In this document: piece by piece, positions 45,798 to 58,779 of the stretch
Position numbering within the stretch: position 1 is the stretch's first letter
Layout: each line of letters opens with the position of its first letter
NCBI GenBank assembly: GCA_022575985.1
Contig: JAKSXM010000142.1
Location: 6,140,001 to 6,204,000, forward strand
Direction of reading: 5' to 3'
Origin: Anagrus nilaparvatae
Lineage: Eukaryota > Arthropoda > Insecta > Hymenoptera > Mymaridae
Length of the DNA: 64,000 nt
Made by a program: the position numbers and the translations under genes
Notes under the pieces: model-generated
What the model saw: only the letters and a program-made list of their open reading frames with translations
Database searches by the model: none
What the model was told of the DNA's origin: nothing

Positions 45798-48700
45798 TTA
45801 ATCCGGCTGTGTTATATTGATCTTTTTTTTTGTTTTACACCGAACAGTTTACTTGTGTTCATTATTGGCTACTTAAAAATTTTCATAATTCTCAGAAACA
45901 TTAATTTAACGCGCGTTAAATAATTAATTAATCATATATTGTTTCGAAAATTCCTTTTAACTATAAAGTTCCGCTTTTTTCTAATAATTTCCATTAAATT
46001 TTGTTTATTTTGAATAGTAAATTAGAATAAAATTGAATTTTTTTTCTTTGAAGCATAAAATAATTATTAAATTATTCCCGTAAAAGCAATATATGCGAAA
46101 AGACAGCAGTTATTTTAGTTTTCATAAACAAATAATTAGATTATTTAGAAAGCTAAAAATAAAAAATGTCGCTAAAAAATTAAATTATTAATCTACTTTT
46201 AAACTATATGACGAAACTTTGAATTTAATAAAAAAATGTTTTTAAAAATTTCAAAAGTATAAATAATTTAATTAAAATTGCTAAATAAAATATTTATATA
46301 TTGAATTTCAAACCAATTAAGCGGGAAATAAATATTTTTATTGATATACTAATAAATTTTATTAATTAGTAATATAAATCTTTGGCACAAATGATATCAT
46401 CAAAAAATATTTTAAAAAGCTTGTTTACTTTTTTATCGGTTTTAAAAATAAAAAATTGAAATAATTAGCATAAATTGTAATATTTAACACATTAAAAATT
46501 AATCTTGATTATTTAAAAGTGAGTATAAAATGTAAGAAAAGTACCGTTTAAAATTGTAAAATTTTCTTCTCCGGCCTCTGTTTTTTGCACGCTTTATAAA
46601 ATGCATACTTATAAACTCGCTTATAAATAAAATATAATATGAAGTTTATTTTTAGTGAGTCATTCGGTCTGTATAAATGCACATAATAATAATAATAATA
46701 ATAAATATACATTTTATTCTCATCTTAATAATTTTCTGAGGCAAGTTGCATAACAAGCTGATAGAAAAAAATTGTTTAACAAAAAAATTTAATATACTTG
46801 TTGGATCGTGTTAATGTTTATTTTTAAATTTTTAACTTTTTTTCATTTCGTTACACCTGATTAAATATTTAAAGCGCGTTTTAAATAATCTTTTATCGAG
46901 TCTTTTATTAACTATTTTGAGTAAAAAAATATAAGAAAATTTTTAATTTAAATATTGGAAAAATTTAATAGAATTTATTTTGCGCCATTTTTCAAAACAA
47001 CGTTTTTAATCGGCTGATTTACGTAAACACGAGGTAAAACTTGACCCATTTTTACATTATTAACAATAATTTTTTATTCTCATACATGGCAGTTTTATAT
47101 TATAATAAATTTTATTTATTTATTGCTTCTGTTGCGTATATGGAAAAATGTGCCTGGCTACTAGTTCTACGCGTTAGCTTCTCAAAAGAGAGGTTAGGAT
47201 TATTATTTTTAATGGCTTTTTTTAGAAATATTTCCTGATTAATTTCAATATTTATTGTTTTATTATACCTTTTTTTTCTATGAAAAAGGTACACAATACT
47301 TTTTAGAAAAAATGAGATTTATGTACCATTTGTCAGTAAAAGGCAGGTGTAATAAAAAAAATGAAACTTGAAAAATTAGAAAAAATATTTTTTCACAAAA
47401 CAACAAAAAAAACAATTAAGCTAAAAAAAAATTAATTATCATAATAAAAGAAAGAATACGTAAAAATTAATTAATAATAAATTACCCAGCGTATTCTTTT
47501 GTTGTAACAAGAGAAGAGAAATGATGAAACGCTTTGTAAAGTAAAAAAAAAATGAAAAATAATTTAATAACAAACCAAAAAATTTTCTTTTATTTTCTCA
47601 TAGACAGTAAAAAAAATACAAAAAAAAAAATCAAAAAAATAAAAGGTTTATAAAATAATAATATATTATTTTTGTTAGAAAAGAAAGAAAATAATAATAA
47701 TGAAAACCACAGAGTAAAAACGTATCACAACATCATCAGCATCTTTCATTGAGGTTATAACCGCATCACCTGTCGTGTTACTAATGATATGACTCAAAGA
47801 AAAATTTTAACCTCCTCTTTCTCTCTCCTCCCATATTTTTTATTATTTTTTTCTTACGATACTAGTTATGCATTCACAGTTTTCCTTAAAGCTTTTCCCC
47901 ACGCTTGTAATAATATGGAAGATGAAATTAATCTTTTTTTTTTTAAGGGAAATGTCGAAAAAAGTATATAAAAGATTTTTTTTAAGGATAAAACCTTCTT
48001 TTTTATGATATTTGAATTGTACTGGGTTGGTAATATGGACCACTGCGAAGTGTAAATCTTAGAACAACGAGAGAAAGGGGAAACAAACGAAAAAATTTTT
48101 TTGTATACCTGAGGGTTTTTTTTAAAAAGTAAAAATCGTCAAAAGATGTTCTATGGTGATTCTTTTCTTTTGATTTCTATTTTGCATGAAATAAGACTTA
48201 ACTTATGTCATCTTCTCTTTTATTTGTACGTCTCATTTGTGTCATATTGTATTGAAAATCGGTCGTTGATATTTTTCATAAATGCAGATGTTCTAGTTTT
48301 AAATTTCTTCTCTGTTGAAATTCAAGAATTATTATGACGTTTTCTCATCTTAAATTACATGATTTTTTATGGATTAAGGTAATTTTTCTAACTTTTTTTT
48401 TGAATACATAATTTGTTTTGACATTATTTACATTTATTTTCTATAATAAATCTATTATTTTCTTCTGTTGCTACGAAAAAGAAAAAAACTTGGGAATTGG
48501 AGTGATTTGAAAGAAGCATAAAATTGTAGCTCAAGGAATTTTATAAAAATGAAGACAATTTGTACCCTACTAAAATTTCATATTTTCTTACAAAAGCTAT
48601 GAAATATAAAAAAATATGTACAGTAGTCTGAGAAAAAAAATTATTAAAATATTTCTCAGAAAAAATATTAAAAGCATCGTTTTACAGAATTATTCTGCAC

Positions 48701-49019
48701 GTACTACTTAACAAAAAAATTTTATTATGATCCCAAAAAAAATATGAAACCCTTTTTTTACATAACTGCCATTTTTTATTACTTTAAGTTTTTACTTTGT
48801 TTATTATTTTTTTAGGCTAATTTTTTTATTTATATACTTTTAAGAAATATTGACATCATTTTTACTATTCAGGCCGTAAATTTACAGCTCGAGGTACTGG
48901 CTTGAGCTAAGTTTACTGCTTAGAATAAATATTTGAATTTTTTATACCTCTTTTTTGTTTCAGCAAATGTTTTTAAAAACTCAATAAGTTTTGATTAATT
49001 AATAAGAGTTACTAAAATA
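45798..49019. other. Gene-free AT-rich stretch
   Basis: It contains a (TAA)n microsatellite at about 46683-46705. ORFs here have random AT-rich composition, and no exon with splice sites and protein-like sequence was found. Confidence 0.45.
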
Positions 49020-49330
49020 CCGAAATACTCTTACAATGGAAGACCCTCCGGAAAGCCGCTACATTCTAGAAACCAAATTACAAATTATAATTTGTTATGA
49101 TTGACTTTAATACGTTGGGAACCTCCTATACCCTCCACTTATTCCAATGAGCCTTTTGGACTTAAAGACACTGAGTTCGATGTTATTAAATAGGATTTTT
49201 TGGTAATTTTCAATAAAACTCTGAAACTCTTCCATCCCCTGACAACCTCGGAAGTTCACGGAATCATTTCTAGATGGTCTCATTTGTTTGTTGGAAGTAT
49301 CACTTTTCAACATGCCTTTCAAGCCCGAAA
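49020..49330. repeat. Diverged relative of the 40-42 kb palindrome arm
   Basis: 'TTTTTTGGTAATTTTC', 'ATAAAACTCTG', 'TTTCTAGATGGTCTCATTTG' and 'GGAAGTATCAC' follow the order of 'GGTAATTTTCC', 'ATAAAACGCTGC', 'CTTCTGGATAGTCTACTTT' and 'GTAAGTGTCAC' in the array. The divergence is high. A 71-codon minus-strand ORF across it is not accepted as a gene. Confidence 0.45.
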
Positions 49331-49357
49331 ACCCTATTTAACATAATATTCATCCCA

Positions 49358-49830
49358 GGGCCTAGATTCTGTATTTATATCATCTATAACATATCACGTG
49401 AAAAACAAAAAAAAATTACTAACTTTTAATAAAATATTAACTTTTATAACCAAACTGCTTCGCGAATAGTACTACCATTTCTAAAAACATTTGTTTGTGC
49501 ATACGTAGTACCACATATTGTGAATGGTATGGCTGCTTATCACTTTGATATGAATGCTGAATCTGGTGCCAGTGTTTCTAGAAGGCCCATTGAAATTAAC
49601 GAAATGTATCGGAGTGTTTTTTCAAAATATTAAAGACATTTATAACTATCCTGATAACTATAGATTGTAACTTGTTTTCCTAAAAGAAGCGGTCTGTCCT
49701 TGTTAGTTGTCTCGCTAATAGTCAACGTCTGCAGAAGTTCAGCTTAAAAGTACATCAACGATTCGTTACATTCTGCATTATCACGCACTTTGTGGATAAT
49801 CTACTGATTATCTAAGCTAATCAAAAGTGT
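49358..49830 (+). pseudogene. Decayed coding-like segment, uninterrupted paralogue of the 29.5-30.2 kb unit
   Basis: From about 49360 it matches 29528-30196 closely but lacks the hAT MITE. One plus frame from about 49452 reads LPFLKTFVCAYVVPHIVNG, AAYHFDMNAESGA and SVSRRPIEINEMYRSVF before a stop. In other frames the next 200 bp gives FQNIKDIYNYPDNYRL, RSGLSLLVVSLIVNV and FSLKVHQRFVTFCIITH, each ended by stops. Composition is protein-like and frames change, as expected of a decayed gene or retro/transposon ORF. I do not recognise the protein. Confidence 0.4.
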
Positions 49831-52800
49831 AATTTGAGAAAACATTTATCGTTTCGTTTCAAAAAGTCTTTATTGAAAATAAAAGTAATACATGGGACAT
49901 TAGAGTCCGGAAAAAGTGCATAATTTTTTTTACATTGCCTAACCTGTAGGCGATTCTAACACGTATTTAATTATATATTTCATATTTTTGTATTAATTTT
50001 TATTTTGATACATAAATGTTCAGTTTAAACTTAATTTCTGTGGCAAAAATTTGAAAAAAACCATATTTCTGAGAAATTTATTTTCTTTGGAACTGCTTAT
50101 ATAGTATCCTGTATAGTATTGAGATGCCAATTCTCTTATGAACTCTACATATCTAGAGAAAAAAAAGACTATTTTCTAACATTAATGGGACTTCATTTTT
50201 GTTCTTTGTACACAAAGTATCTTACTAAACAGGAGATTGCTGTTCCTGAGGGCTATGCTCCTCGGGACCATAAATCTTCGCCCTAATCGAGGCCGAAATA
50301 TAAACTTTTTACAAGCAATATTTTTTTGATAAAAACAAATATGCCAAAACGTAAAAATTTAAATTATATTAAAAAATTCCAATTAGATACGGATTTTAAA
50401 AATTATCAAAAGTGTTAAATATATTTACTTAATATTTATTTACTGAGCTACTATAATTACAAATTTATGTGTTTTTATCCAATTTATTATTTTTATACTT
50501 AAATTTATGAAATAAAAAAATGTTAATTTACATAAAAATTATAATTTTATATTAAATACTCGTATTTGTGGTTATAATGCCAGTAAATTATTTAATACAT
50601 TATGTTAAAACCAGTTTTCTACTTTAAAAATCCATATTAAATGTATTTCTTATATTTAAAATAAATGCTAATGGGTTTAGTTACCTAGCCAAAAATGGTG
50701 ACATATTTCGACAAAATTTTGAATTCTTACTCAGAAAGTCATGGTTAACCAATTTTTTCGTTTCTGATTTTCTTTTGTCTGGTTGTGTAAGTTTCTCAAA
50801 AATCAAAAGATTTTGAACAGGGTTTTTGGTAGAGAATGAAATCAGAATGTCAAAAATTGAACACGTTGGAATGAATATATTTTGATGTGAAGTATCACGC
50901 CAAGTAACTATGTAAGAACAACTGAAAATTTGAGGAGAATCTGTCTTCTAATTTGAAGCTTTTCAACGAATTTTCTTACTTGCTCCTATAAAGTTAAAGC
51001 TTGGACTATTCATATCATATTTATTTGTTAACTTGTTCAATGGTTGACATATTTCCAATTTCAATTCCTACAAAAAACAGCCTGACATACAACAATTATT
51101 TAAAAGAGAATCAAAAATGATTGAATTTCATAACCCTAACTCTCAAAACAAAAAAGCAAGCTTCAAGTTTCTAAGAAAATGTCACAATTTTTGACACACT
51201 AACATAGCTCATAACATTAATAAATTACTAACAACAAATTAAACGACTTAAATAATGGTACTCTTAAAAAATAAAAGAACATTTAAAGTCGTTTGCAATG
51301 CAATTACATAAATAATCTATATCTGTCTAATAAACTATATCATTTTCTATAAAATTTTCCCTTAAGGGATTTCCCATTATTGTTAGTACCGTTAGAAGTA
51401 AATAATAAAAATATTATTTTAAAAAGCAATAAATTTGATAGTTAATAGCGTTAGAAAATATTTTCTTTTATTACATTAATATGAAATTATTATACTTAAT
51501 AATAAATAAAAATTTCAAATCATAAAATAATTATATTTCTTTATATTTTTTATTTTCAACAGTCAATATTAATTTTCACTTTCTCATGACAAAGCAACCA
51601 CAAAAAGATTGTGTAGTAGCATCAAATTAAAAATTTTTTTTTTTCTTATAAACCTTTTTATATCCTTTTTTTTTTGCAAGTACTTTGCAAAAATCTTTAA
51701 ATGTATATTATTCAAGGTTCAGCCAACCGAATAATTGTCGAGGTATATTACTATAACCAAAGTACTTTGAAAATTTTATTTATATAAATGTATATTCTTC
51801 ATGAAAAAAAGTATCATAAAGGTAATTGTAAAAAAAAGAAACTATAAATAATTCTTGTGTGAACGATTTCAGAAATGACGAATGATGATTTTTAGAATTG
51901 TTATAAAAGAGAAAAAAAAAACAAAGTTAAATGATAATCATCATTTTTTCTGTAAAATAAGAAATTGAAGAGAAAAAAAATATGCATGGATGACAATTTT
52001 ATTTTTATAGGATATTGTCAAGTGTAACAAGTAAATATCAATTCTAAGAAGAAAATTTAAAATCTAAATAAATGTGAATCATAAAATAAGTAAGAGAACA
52101 ATACAACCAGCACGTGCTTACGTTACTTAAATTTCTCTAATTTTTTTCTTTATGATATATGATCGTGATATGATCAGACATAACTTGATGTTAACAACAA
52201 TAGACATTGAATTGTATTAATTTTTTTTTATTTTTTGAAAATCATCATTTTTTGAGAAGAAAAAATACATTGCAAAAAAATAAATACTCATCATTCGTTT
52301 ATTTCTTGGTTCAATGACACTGCATATTTTTTTTTTACCAATTTTTTTAAGTACATTTAGAAATATACACCCAATCTATAACACATGTCCATTTTTAGTA
52401 GAATAAAAAAATAGAAATTGATGACTTTTAGAAAAAAATAAAAATAAATTCCGAGTATATTTGAGAAAGAAAAATATTTTTTTAGTATTATAGGTGTAAT
52501 AATTTATGAGTCAGTAAATTGAAATTAATATACCTTAAAAGTTAAACCTAAAAATTCAAATAAATTAACATTAAAGTCAACTTAAGAATTTCGTTTAGTA
52601 ATAATACTTTAAATGTCTTTTTTTTGGTCATTTAAAGAAATAAAGTATTATTACAGTTCTATTCTCATTTATAAAAAAAAAAAACAAAAGACATTTTGGT
52701 AAAAAGGACAAAAAGTCAGTTCAGTATATAACTCTCGTCACGTAAAAAGTAGAAAGAAAAAGTCAATTTCGTTAAAAATAAAGAAAATGATAGAAACTTT

Positions 52801-55800
52801 CTTAGTCCATTGTCCAAGTTTTCTTATTCCCCTATAATCGATGGGGTTGTTATGGAATAGTTTTTTTTTTCTATTCCATTTTCACAATAGCCAAAAATAA
52901 CACAACAGATTCTAATACCGAAAATCCCTTGTAGTGTAGTTAAAGGAAGAGATCTTGGACAGATTTTTTATGTTTTATATATAAAAGTTATTTCTTTGTT
53001 ACAATAAAAGGGCATTAAACTTGAAATATACATAAAATTATCGTACGTGGGTATTATTGCGGTATATCACGATATAAAAGAGTTATAATATTTATATTAA
53101 TGAATGATTTTCCATAAACAATTTTTCATTTACCGTTATTTTATGTTTTTCATTAATTATATATTCAAAATATAGGTGTTTCTTTTAATTTTTTTATTAA
53201 TTGTTTAAATTACTGTTAATATTAAAAAAAAAACAGCTGTTCGATACCTGATGATTATGATTAGATTAAAGAGATAAATAAAGTATTAAATTTAATTAAA
53301 ATACGATGATAGGTTCAAAAATATTATTTATTGACCATTTTTTTCGGTACGTCAAAAACTGAAATTAATTATAGTATAGTAGTTTTAAAGAAATATGAAT
53401 AATAAGTATTTACGTGTTTTGAATATTAATTTTAGATAAAAGCGAATATTAGTAATATAAAAATTATCTTTATTTGATCAGTAATAAAATGAAAAGAGAC
53501 AGATTTAAAATTTAGACTGGAAAACAAAATTAACTTAATGAAATTGCTCAAACAATATAATATTTTGTACGAGTACTAGAGAGAGAGGAGAAAAACCATG
53601 ACAACTTAGATAATTTTAAAACATTCCTTTAGGCTATTTCACCTATATATAAAAAAAGTGTACTCGGTGGTTCACCTCTACAAAGACTTAATAATCTCTG
53701 GCTTATTTTGGTTTTTCTCGTTAACTAACTTCTCTCTATTTTTTTTATATAAATATGTACAAAAGAAAAGAGAGTATTTCAACTAGTACTACCTTTAAAT
53801 AAAAAAATTCCTACTACTACGACACTACAGCCTCAGGCTGTAGACTATGAACATAACGTGGTTGTTTTGTAAAAAAAATAGTTGAACTACATCTAAAAAA
53901 AGAAAATATCTTAATAGTTCATAAATAGAATAACAAGAATAATTAAGTCAAAGGAACTAAATCGAAAATTAACAAAAGAAAAGACAATGCTATTATTAAA
54001 GCAGAAAGGGATTCTTCTGAGAGGACCTCCATGTTCATCGTGTGCAAGCTGCTGTTTTAACGAAAATGTCATTTAGTGTAGAAGAATATGTAATTGTATA
54101 TAAACTAGGGTACGAAGGAATACGAAGAAAAGGAAGATAATAATTGTTGAAACTCGAAGGAACTCGAAGAAAGGAGGAAAAGACACACACTATAAACGAT
54201 ATTTTCGCTCTTAATGTACCCTTACGAAAATTAACATAGTTCAAAAACATTATGCATCAATTCTTCAATCGTTATTTAACCTTATTACTCTCTCGTCATA
54301 TTATAATTGTTTACTTTTTCAAATGGATTCTTTGCATCGTGTTTACAATATGGATTAACTTGTTTTTTAACTCTAGACCCTTTTAATGGATTATACATCT
54401 AGAAGACACTCACAGTTTTTCACTGAGATAATGCAGCTTGCATAATAATAAGATTTAGATATGTTTTTGAATGGATTTTAAGTTAAATGCAGTTTAACGA
54501 GATAAAAAATACGGATTCGTCATAAAATAAAAATAATTAACTATAAATTTTAAAAGTTTGAGGTTATGTCTGACATAAAATACATTTTTTAAATTAATGT
54601 ATTTACTACCATTGTTAAAAAAATTTTATTATTCGAAGCTTAAGGTCATTAATTTGATAATGAAATTTTCTTGTTTTAAAGCATCATGTACATAACCTCA
54701 AAAACTATAAAAAAAAATCAAAGTATTACACCATTTTGGGATTATATTACTATTCATTTATTGAATACTTTTTGTAATAAAATTTAAAATGGGTTGTAAC
54801 TTGATATATTAAAATGAAAAAGAGAAAAAAAACTTGGAGTGTTATTATTTTTTTTTATAGTTTTTGAGGTTATATAATTTTTAAAATAGGTTATATTGTT
54901 TAAAACAATGTTATTTTACTAATAAAAAGAAAGGGAATAAGTATAAAAAATAAAAAATTTTCTTGTTTTTAAGATCTATTAAATATTTTATATTCTTTTA
55001 CACTTCTGCCTGGTTTTTATGATTTCGATGTAAAAATATATATGAATATATTACTTTTATTTTTTACGATACCTTAAAATCATATGTTACTCTAAAAATT
55101 TATTTTTTAATTCGAATTACAAGGGTGAAGAAAAAAGTTAATATTAAATTCATAAATCATATTTAAAAAAAAGTAATATAAAAGTTTTTAAAAGTAGATG
55201 GAAAAAGCTCGTGAAAATATTATAATAATTCACGTCGATATATATTGAAATATATTAAATGTATCCTAAAGGCGATATTATCCTAATAACATCCCATATA
55301 AGGAAATAAACTTTTCGTCAATATTCTTCCATTATGGATTGTAATATAAAAGAAGAGGAAAAAATAAAACATAAAAACGTATTACAGTTTCGCCACATAA
55401 ATCGACGTATCCTTACACCTCGGTAATATACAACTATAAAGTCAAGAAACATTGCTGGTTTTAAAAAAAGCCCTCTAGGAAGAGAAAAACAATTGAAAAT
55501 GGTCGAAAGTACAATGCAGACGTAGACAAGTCCAAAAAAAGGAGAGAAAACGTTTACAGATATAGAAAAAGATATAAAAGAATAAGAGCTTGGAAAAGTT
55601 ACTTTGTCCATAAATTTCGAAGGCGAGTTCGAAGGAAAAAAAACACGTGTGATAAAGCAGGAAGAACGAAAAAGAGCAAAGGCGTGAATAGGGATAAAGT
55701 TAAGAGAGAATTTTGTTAATATACATAAAGTTGGCGAATTGGTATAACTCAAAAGATGCTATTATTGGAATGATATCTCTTATTGCTCTCTCTTGTGAGT

Positions 55801-58779
55801 CTCTGGTGTTATAGGTGAGATAACGCAACAAGAGTGCCAATTCAAACTCTGATGATGAGAAATAGCAAGAAACTTCCCTTCTTTGGGCTAACTTCTATAA
55901 TATAATAACTCGAGAGATTCCTGAGATCTTTAATTCTGATAGCAGTCAGATTCTATAATACTGTATTTATTGTTATGACTCTAAGGCATCTTTTCTGCTA
56001 ATCTGATATATTTTATTACCTATTAAATTTTTTTATTTTATAAATTTAAAAAAAACGTGTTTAGTTAAGCTTTCTAATAAATTTTGCACACTCTCTAAAA
56101 TTTAATTCAAGTTTAAGTAAGACGTTAAGGCATAAATTATTTATAATATTGATAAGATTCGTAATTAATTTAAATACAAATAACAGAGACTTCCTGTTAA
56201 TGACGTTAGCTTTGAGGTTATGTTATCTTAATTTTATGTATTTTCGAGAGTTAACTTCATTTTATAGAAAATTTTACCTGTTGAAATTCAGAGCCAGAGT
56301 TTATAATACAGAAATTTACAATACAAAGAGGTGCTCGTGTGTGTTGTCTGGAATCTAAAATTTTCTCTCTGTTTGTAAATTAAAGTAACTGCTAATGAGA
56401 TTATTATTAGATTTTTTTTAAAAAATGTTGCTAAATTATCATTCATAAAATGTACATATTTAAGCAATTCACTAACGAAGGATATTGAAATGTCAGTTAA
56501 CTCATACACAGGATTAAACCTTCCAACATAGGATCCATACATAACCACAAACTCGTAATGTTTCTATCTCTCTTTCACAAAAACCAAAGTGATTCGTGTT
56601 GTATATTCAAGACTAAATGAGGGAACTTTAAAAAGATCTTATCAATAAATTGAACTCTCACTTCTCCCTAAAAATTTTCAAACTATGTAAACAAAAATTA
56701 TAAAAGACTCTTTCATTTTTTCATTTCATGCAATTTATTTTTTTTTTTTTGTTCTTTTTTTTATAAGTAAATTACAAGCTTCTTAACTTTAAATAATCTT
56801 TGATTATACAAGATAAATTAAATTTAATTGAAAAATTATATAGTAATTTATTTTAATAAAATATAACTTGAATTAACTTTGATGTATCTTTTTTTGTTTA
56901 CGTTTGTTTTTTTATTTGTATGAAAAAAATTGTTTTTTATTCAAATTATACAATTGAATTATTGTAAATAAATTTTTTGCACAATAGGAGAATGAAATAA
57001 AAATGTATGTAACAGCAATTAAATGTTATTGTATTTATAACTAAAATTAAATTTTTTAATTAAATTCAAACATACTAAAAGAATGAATGAACGAATGAAT
57101 AATAAAAAAATTGATGTGACTTTTTCAAATTGTTCTTTTCTAGACTTATAAATTTCATTAAAAAAAAAGTTATTAAAAAAAAAATTCTCTAACCTCAATA
57201 AATCTCTTTTAAAAAATATTTTCAATATGAAAAAAAGAAAGGATACTTGAAATTCCATTTTAATTACAAAGTTCAGCAAAAAAAATAATTATTCATTTGT
57301 AAAAAAATAAATTATAACTTTTTTTAAACAGATAATGCGTAACCTTGTCTTTAATCTTAAAAAATATCGATAAAGTAAAAAATATTTTAAGTTAAAAAAG
57401 TGCAAAAAAGTATGATAATAAACTTGCTAACGATTTTCTTCAACAAACGTTCTGTTCTTTAAAAAAAAATTAACATATTATAACCCTTGTTTATTGTGGG
57501 TGCGTGGGACCTCACATGAACTTAAAACGAGCGTTCATACGTTAACAAAGAGGCTGCAATATATAAACCCTCCTCATTCATCACTTTGCTAAAAAGAGAA
57601 TAATATAAGACCTTTTTTTTAACGAAGGATCTCCTCTTCTCTTCGATGACGTCACACATAGTTACCAACTCAGACAATGCAAAGAGAGGATTCATTTAAT
57701 GCACAACATGAGTTAAAGTGACTGTATCCATATTAGGCTACAATTGCTTTTTTTTTCTCTTTAAAATTAAATGCTTATACATCTGTCTTTTATCTTAATT
57801 GTATTTTAACTTTACTTCACTGAACAAACTTGTAAATTTTTACAACTAGAGTTCTGCCGATTTAAATTGCATAAAACCATTTAATATAAATGAAAAAAAA
57901 GTCGAGAAATGATACAGTTTGAAACTATTGTGTAAATTGGCTTAATAGATATTTAGTTATAAAAACCAAAATAATGTAGACATAAGTCAAACATAACTAG
58001 ATCTTGAAAATTTAAAATTTGATTACATAATAATTTTTCGAGTAATTTTTTTAAGGCATATGTCGAAAAAAACAGTCGAAAAAAAGTCAAGATCAATAAA
58101 AAAATAAAATAAAGAAATTATATTAAACGTCTGTGCTCAAAAATTCTTTAGTAAAAGGGTAGAGTATACCTGTTTTTATTTTTTTTTGAATTAGGAGTAA
58201 AAAAAACAACATTTTAAAAGGTCGTCGGTTTAGTTGATTTTTTTTCTGCCAACAACCTGACGCGAGCACCTGTTCAGTATTTTTTTTTAAAAAAAGGGCG
58301 GAGAATTGTTTAAGAATTAGACAATAAAGAAAAAAGAAGGTTACATGCCTTAGTTTTTTTTATTCGAATTCTGTGATGCCATAACTATTGAAAATTCAAC
58401 GCAATTTAATACTTAAAGCTTTTGCCGATTTATAACAATAATCATAATAAAGAGAAGTATTTTCGATATGACAATGGTTTGGAATTATAAAGTAGTAATA
58501 AAATGAGAAGTTTATTATAGAAATGTCGAAGGAATGGTAACGTCTATATTAATATACCTGATTTTATTATTATTATTGTTAAATAATACAAGAAATAGCG
58601 GTTTTTAAAGTGATGATTTATTAAAAAATCAATTCCTTTTTTTTTAGATCAATTTATAATAAGATTAAAGAAATTGGAAGATTTTAATATTTAAATTTTT
58701 GTTATAATTTAATATGCAATTTTATTAGAAATTATGATAATGAAAAAGCATCGAAAATTTGTTAGCTTTAATCAAGCGA
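49831..58779. other. Gene-free AT-rich stretch
   Basis: No supported gene, RNA or mobile element. A short mixed block is at 50220-50310 ('GAGGGCTATGCTCCTCGGG'). A CRE-containing block is at 57480-57700 (separate entry). The 144-codon minus ORF at 55318-55752 lies in a purine-rich strand segment and is rejected. Confidence 0.45.
57647..57654. promoter_or_regulatory. Palindromic CRE (TGACGTCA) in a mixed-composition block
   Basis: A full TGACGTCA lies in a less AT-rich block (57480-57700) with 'GGGTGCGTGGGACCTCACATG' and 'AATATATAAACCC'. CREB/ATF proteins bind this sequence. An intronic enhancer or an unannotated promoter is possible, but no gene start is visible nearby. Confidence 0.3.

Noticed and set aside
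45714..45923. 69-codon plus-strand ORF
   Set aside because: It lies mostly in the right arm of the TTAA-flanked hairpin MITE and runs into its flank.
49107..49322. 71-codon minus-strand ORF
   Set aside because: It covers the diverged relative of the 40-42 kb palindrome arm, so the ORF is incidental to a noncoding repeat.
55318..55752. 144-codon minus-strand ORF
   Set aside because: The plus strand here is purine-rich, so the minus strand is pyrimidine-rich and stop-poor. The Phe/Ser/Leu/Pro composition follows from this bias and no domain is visible.
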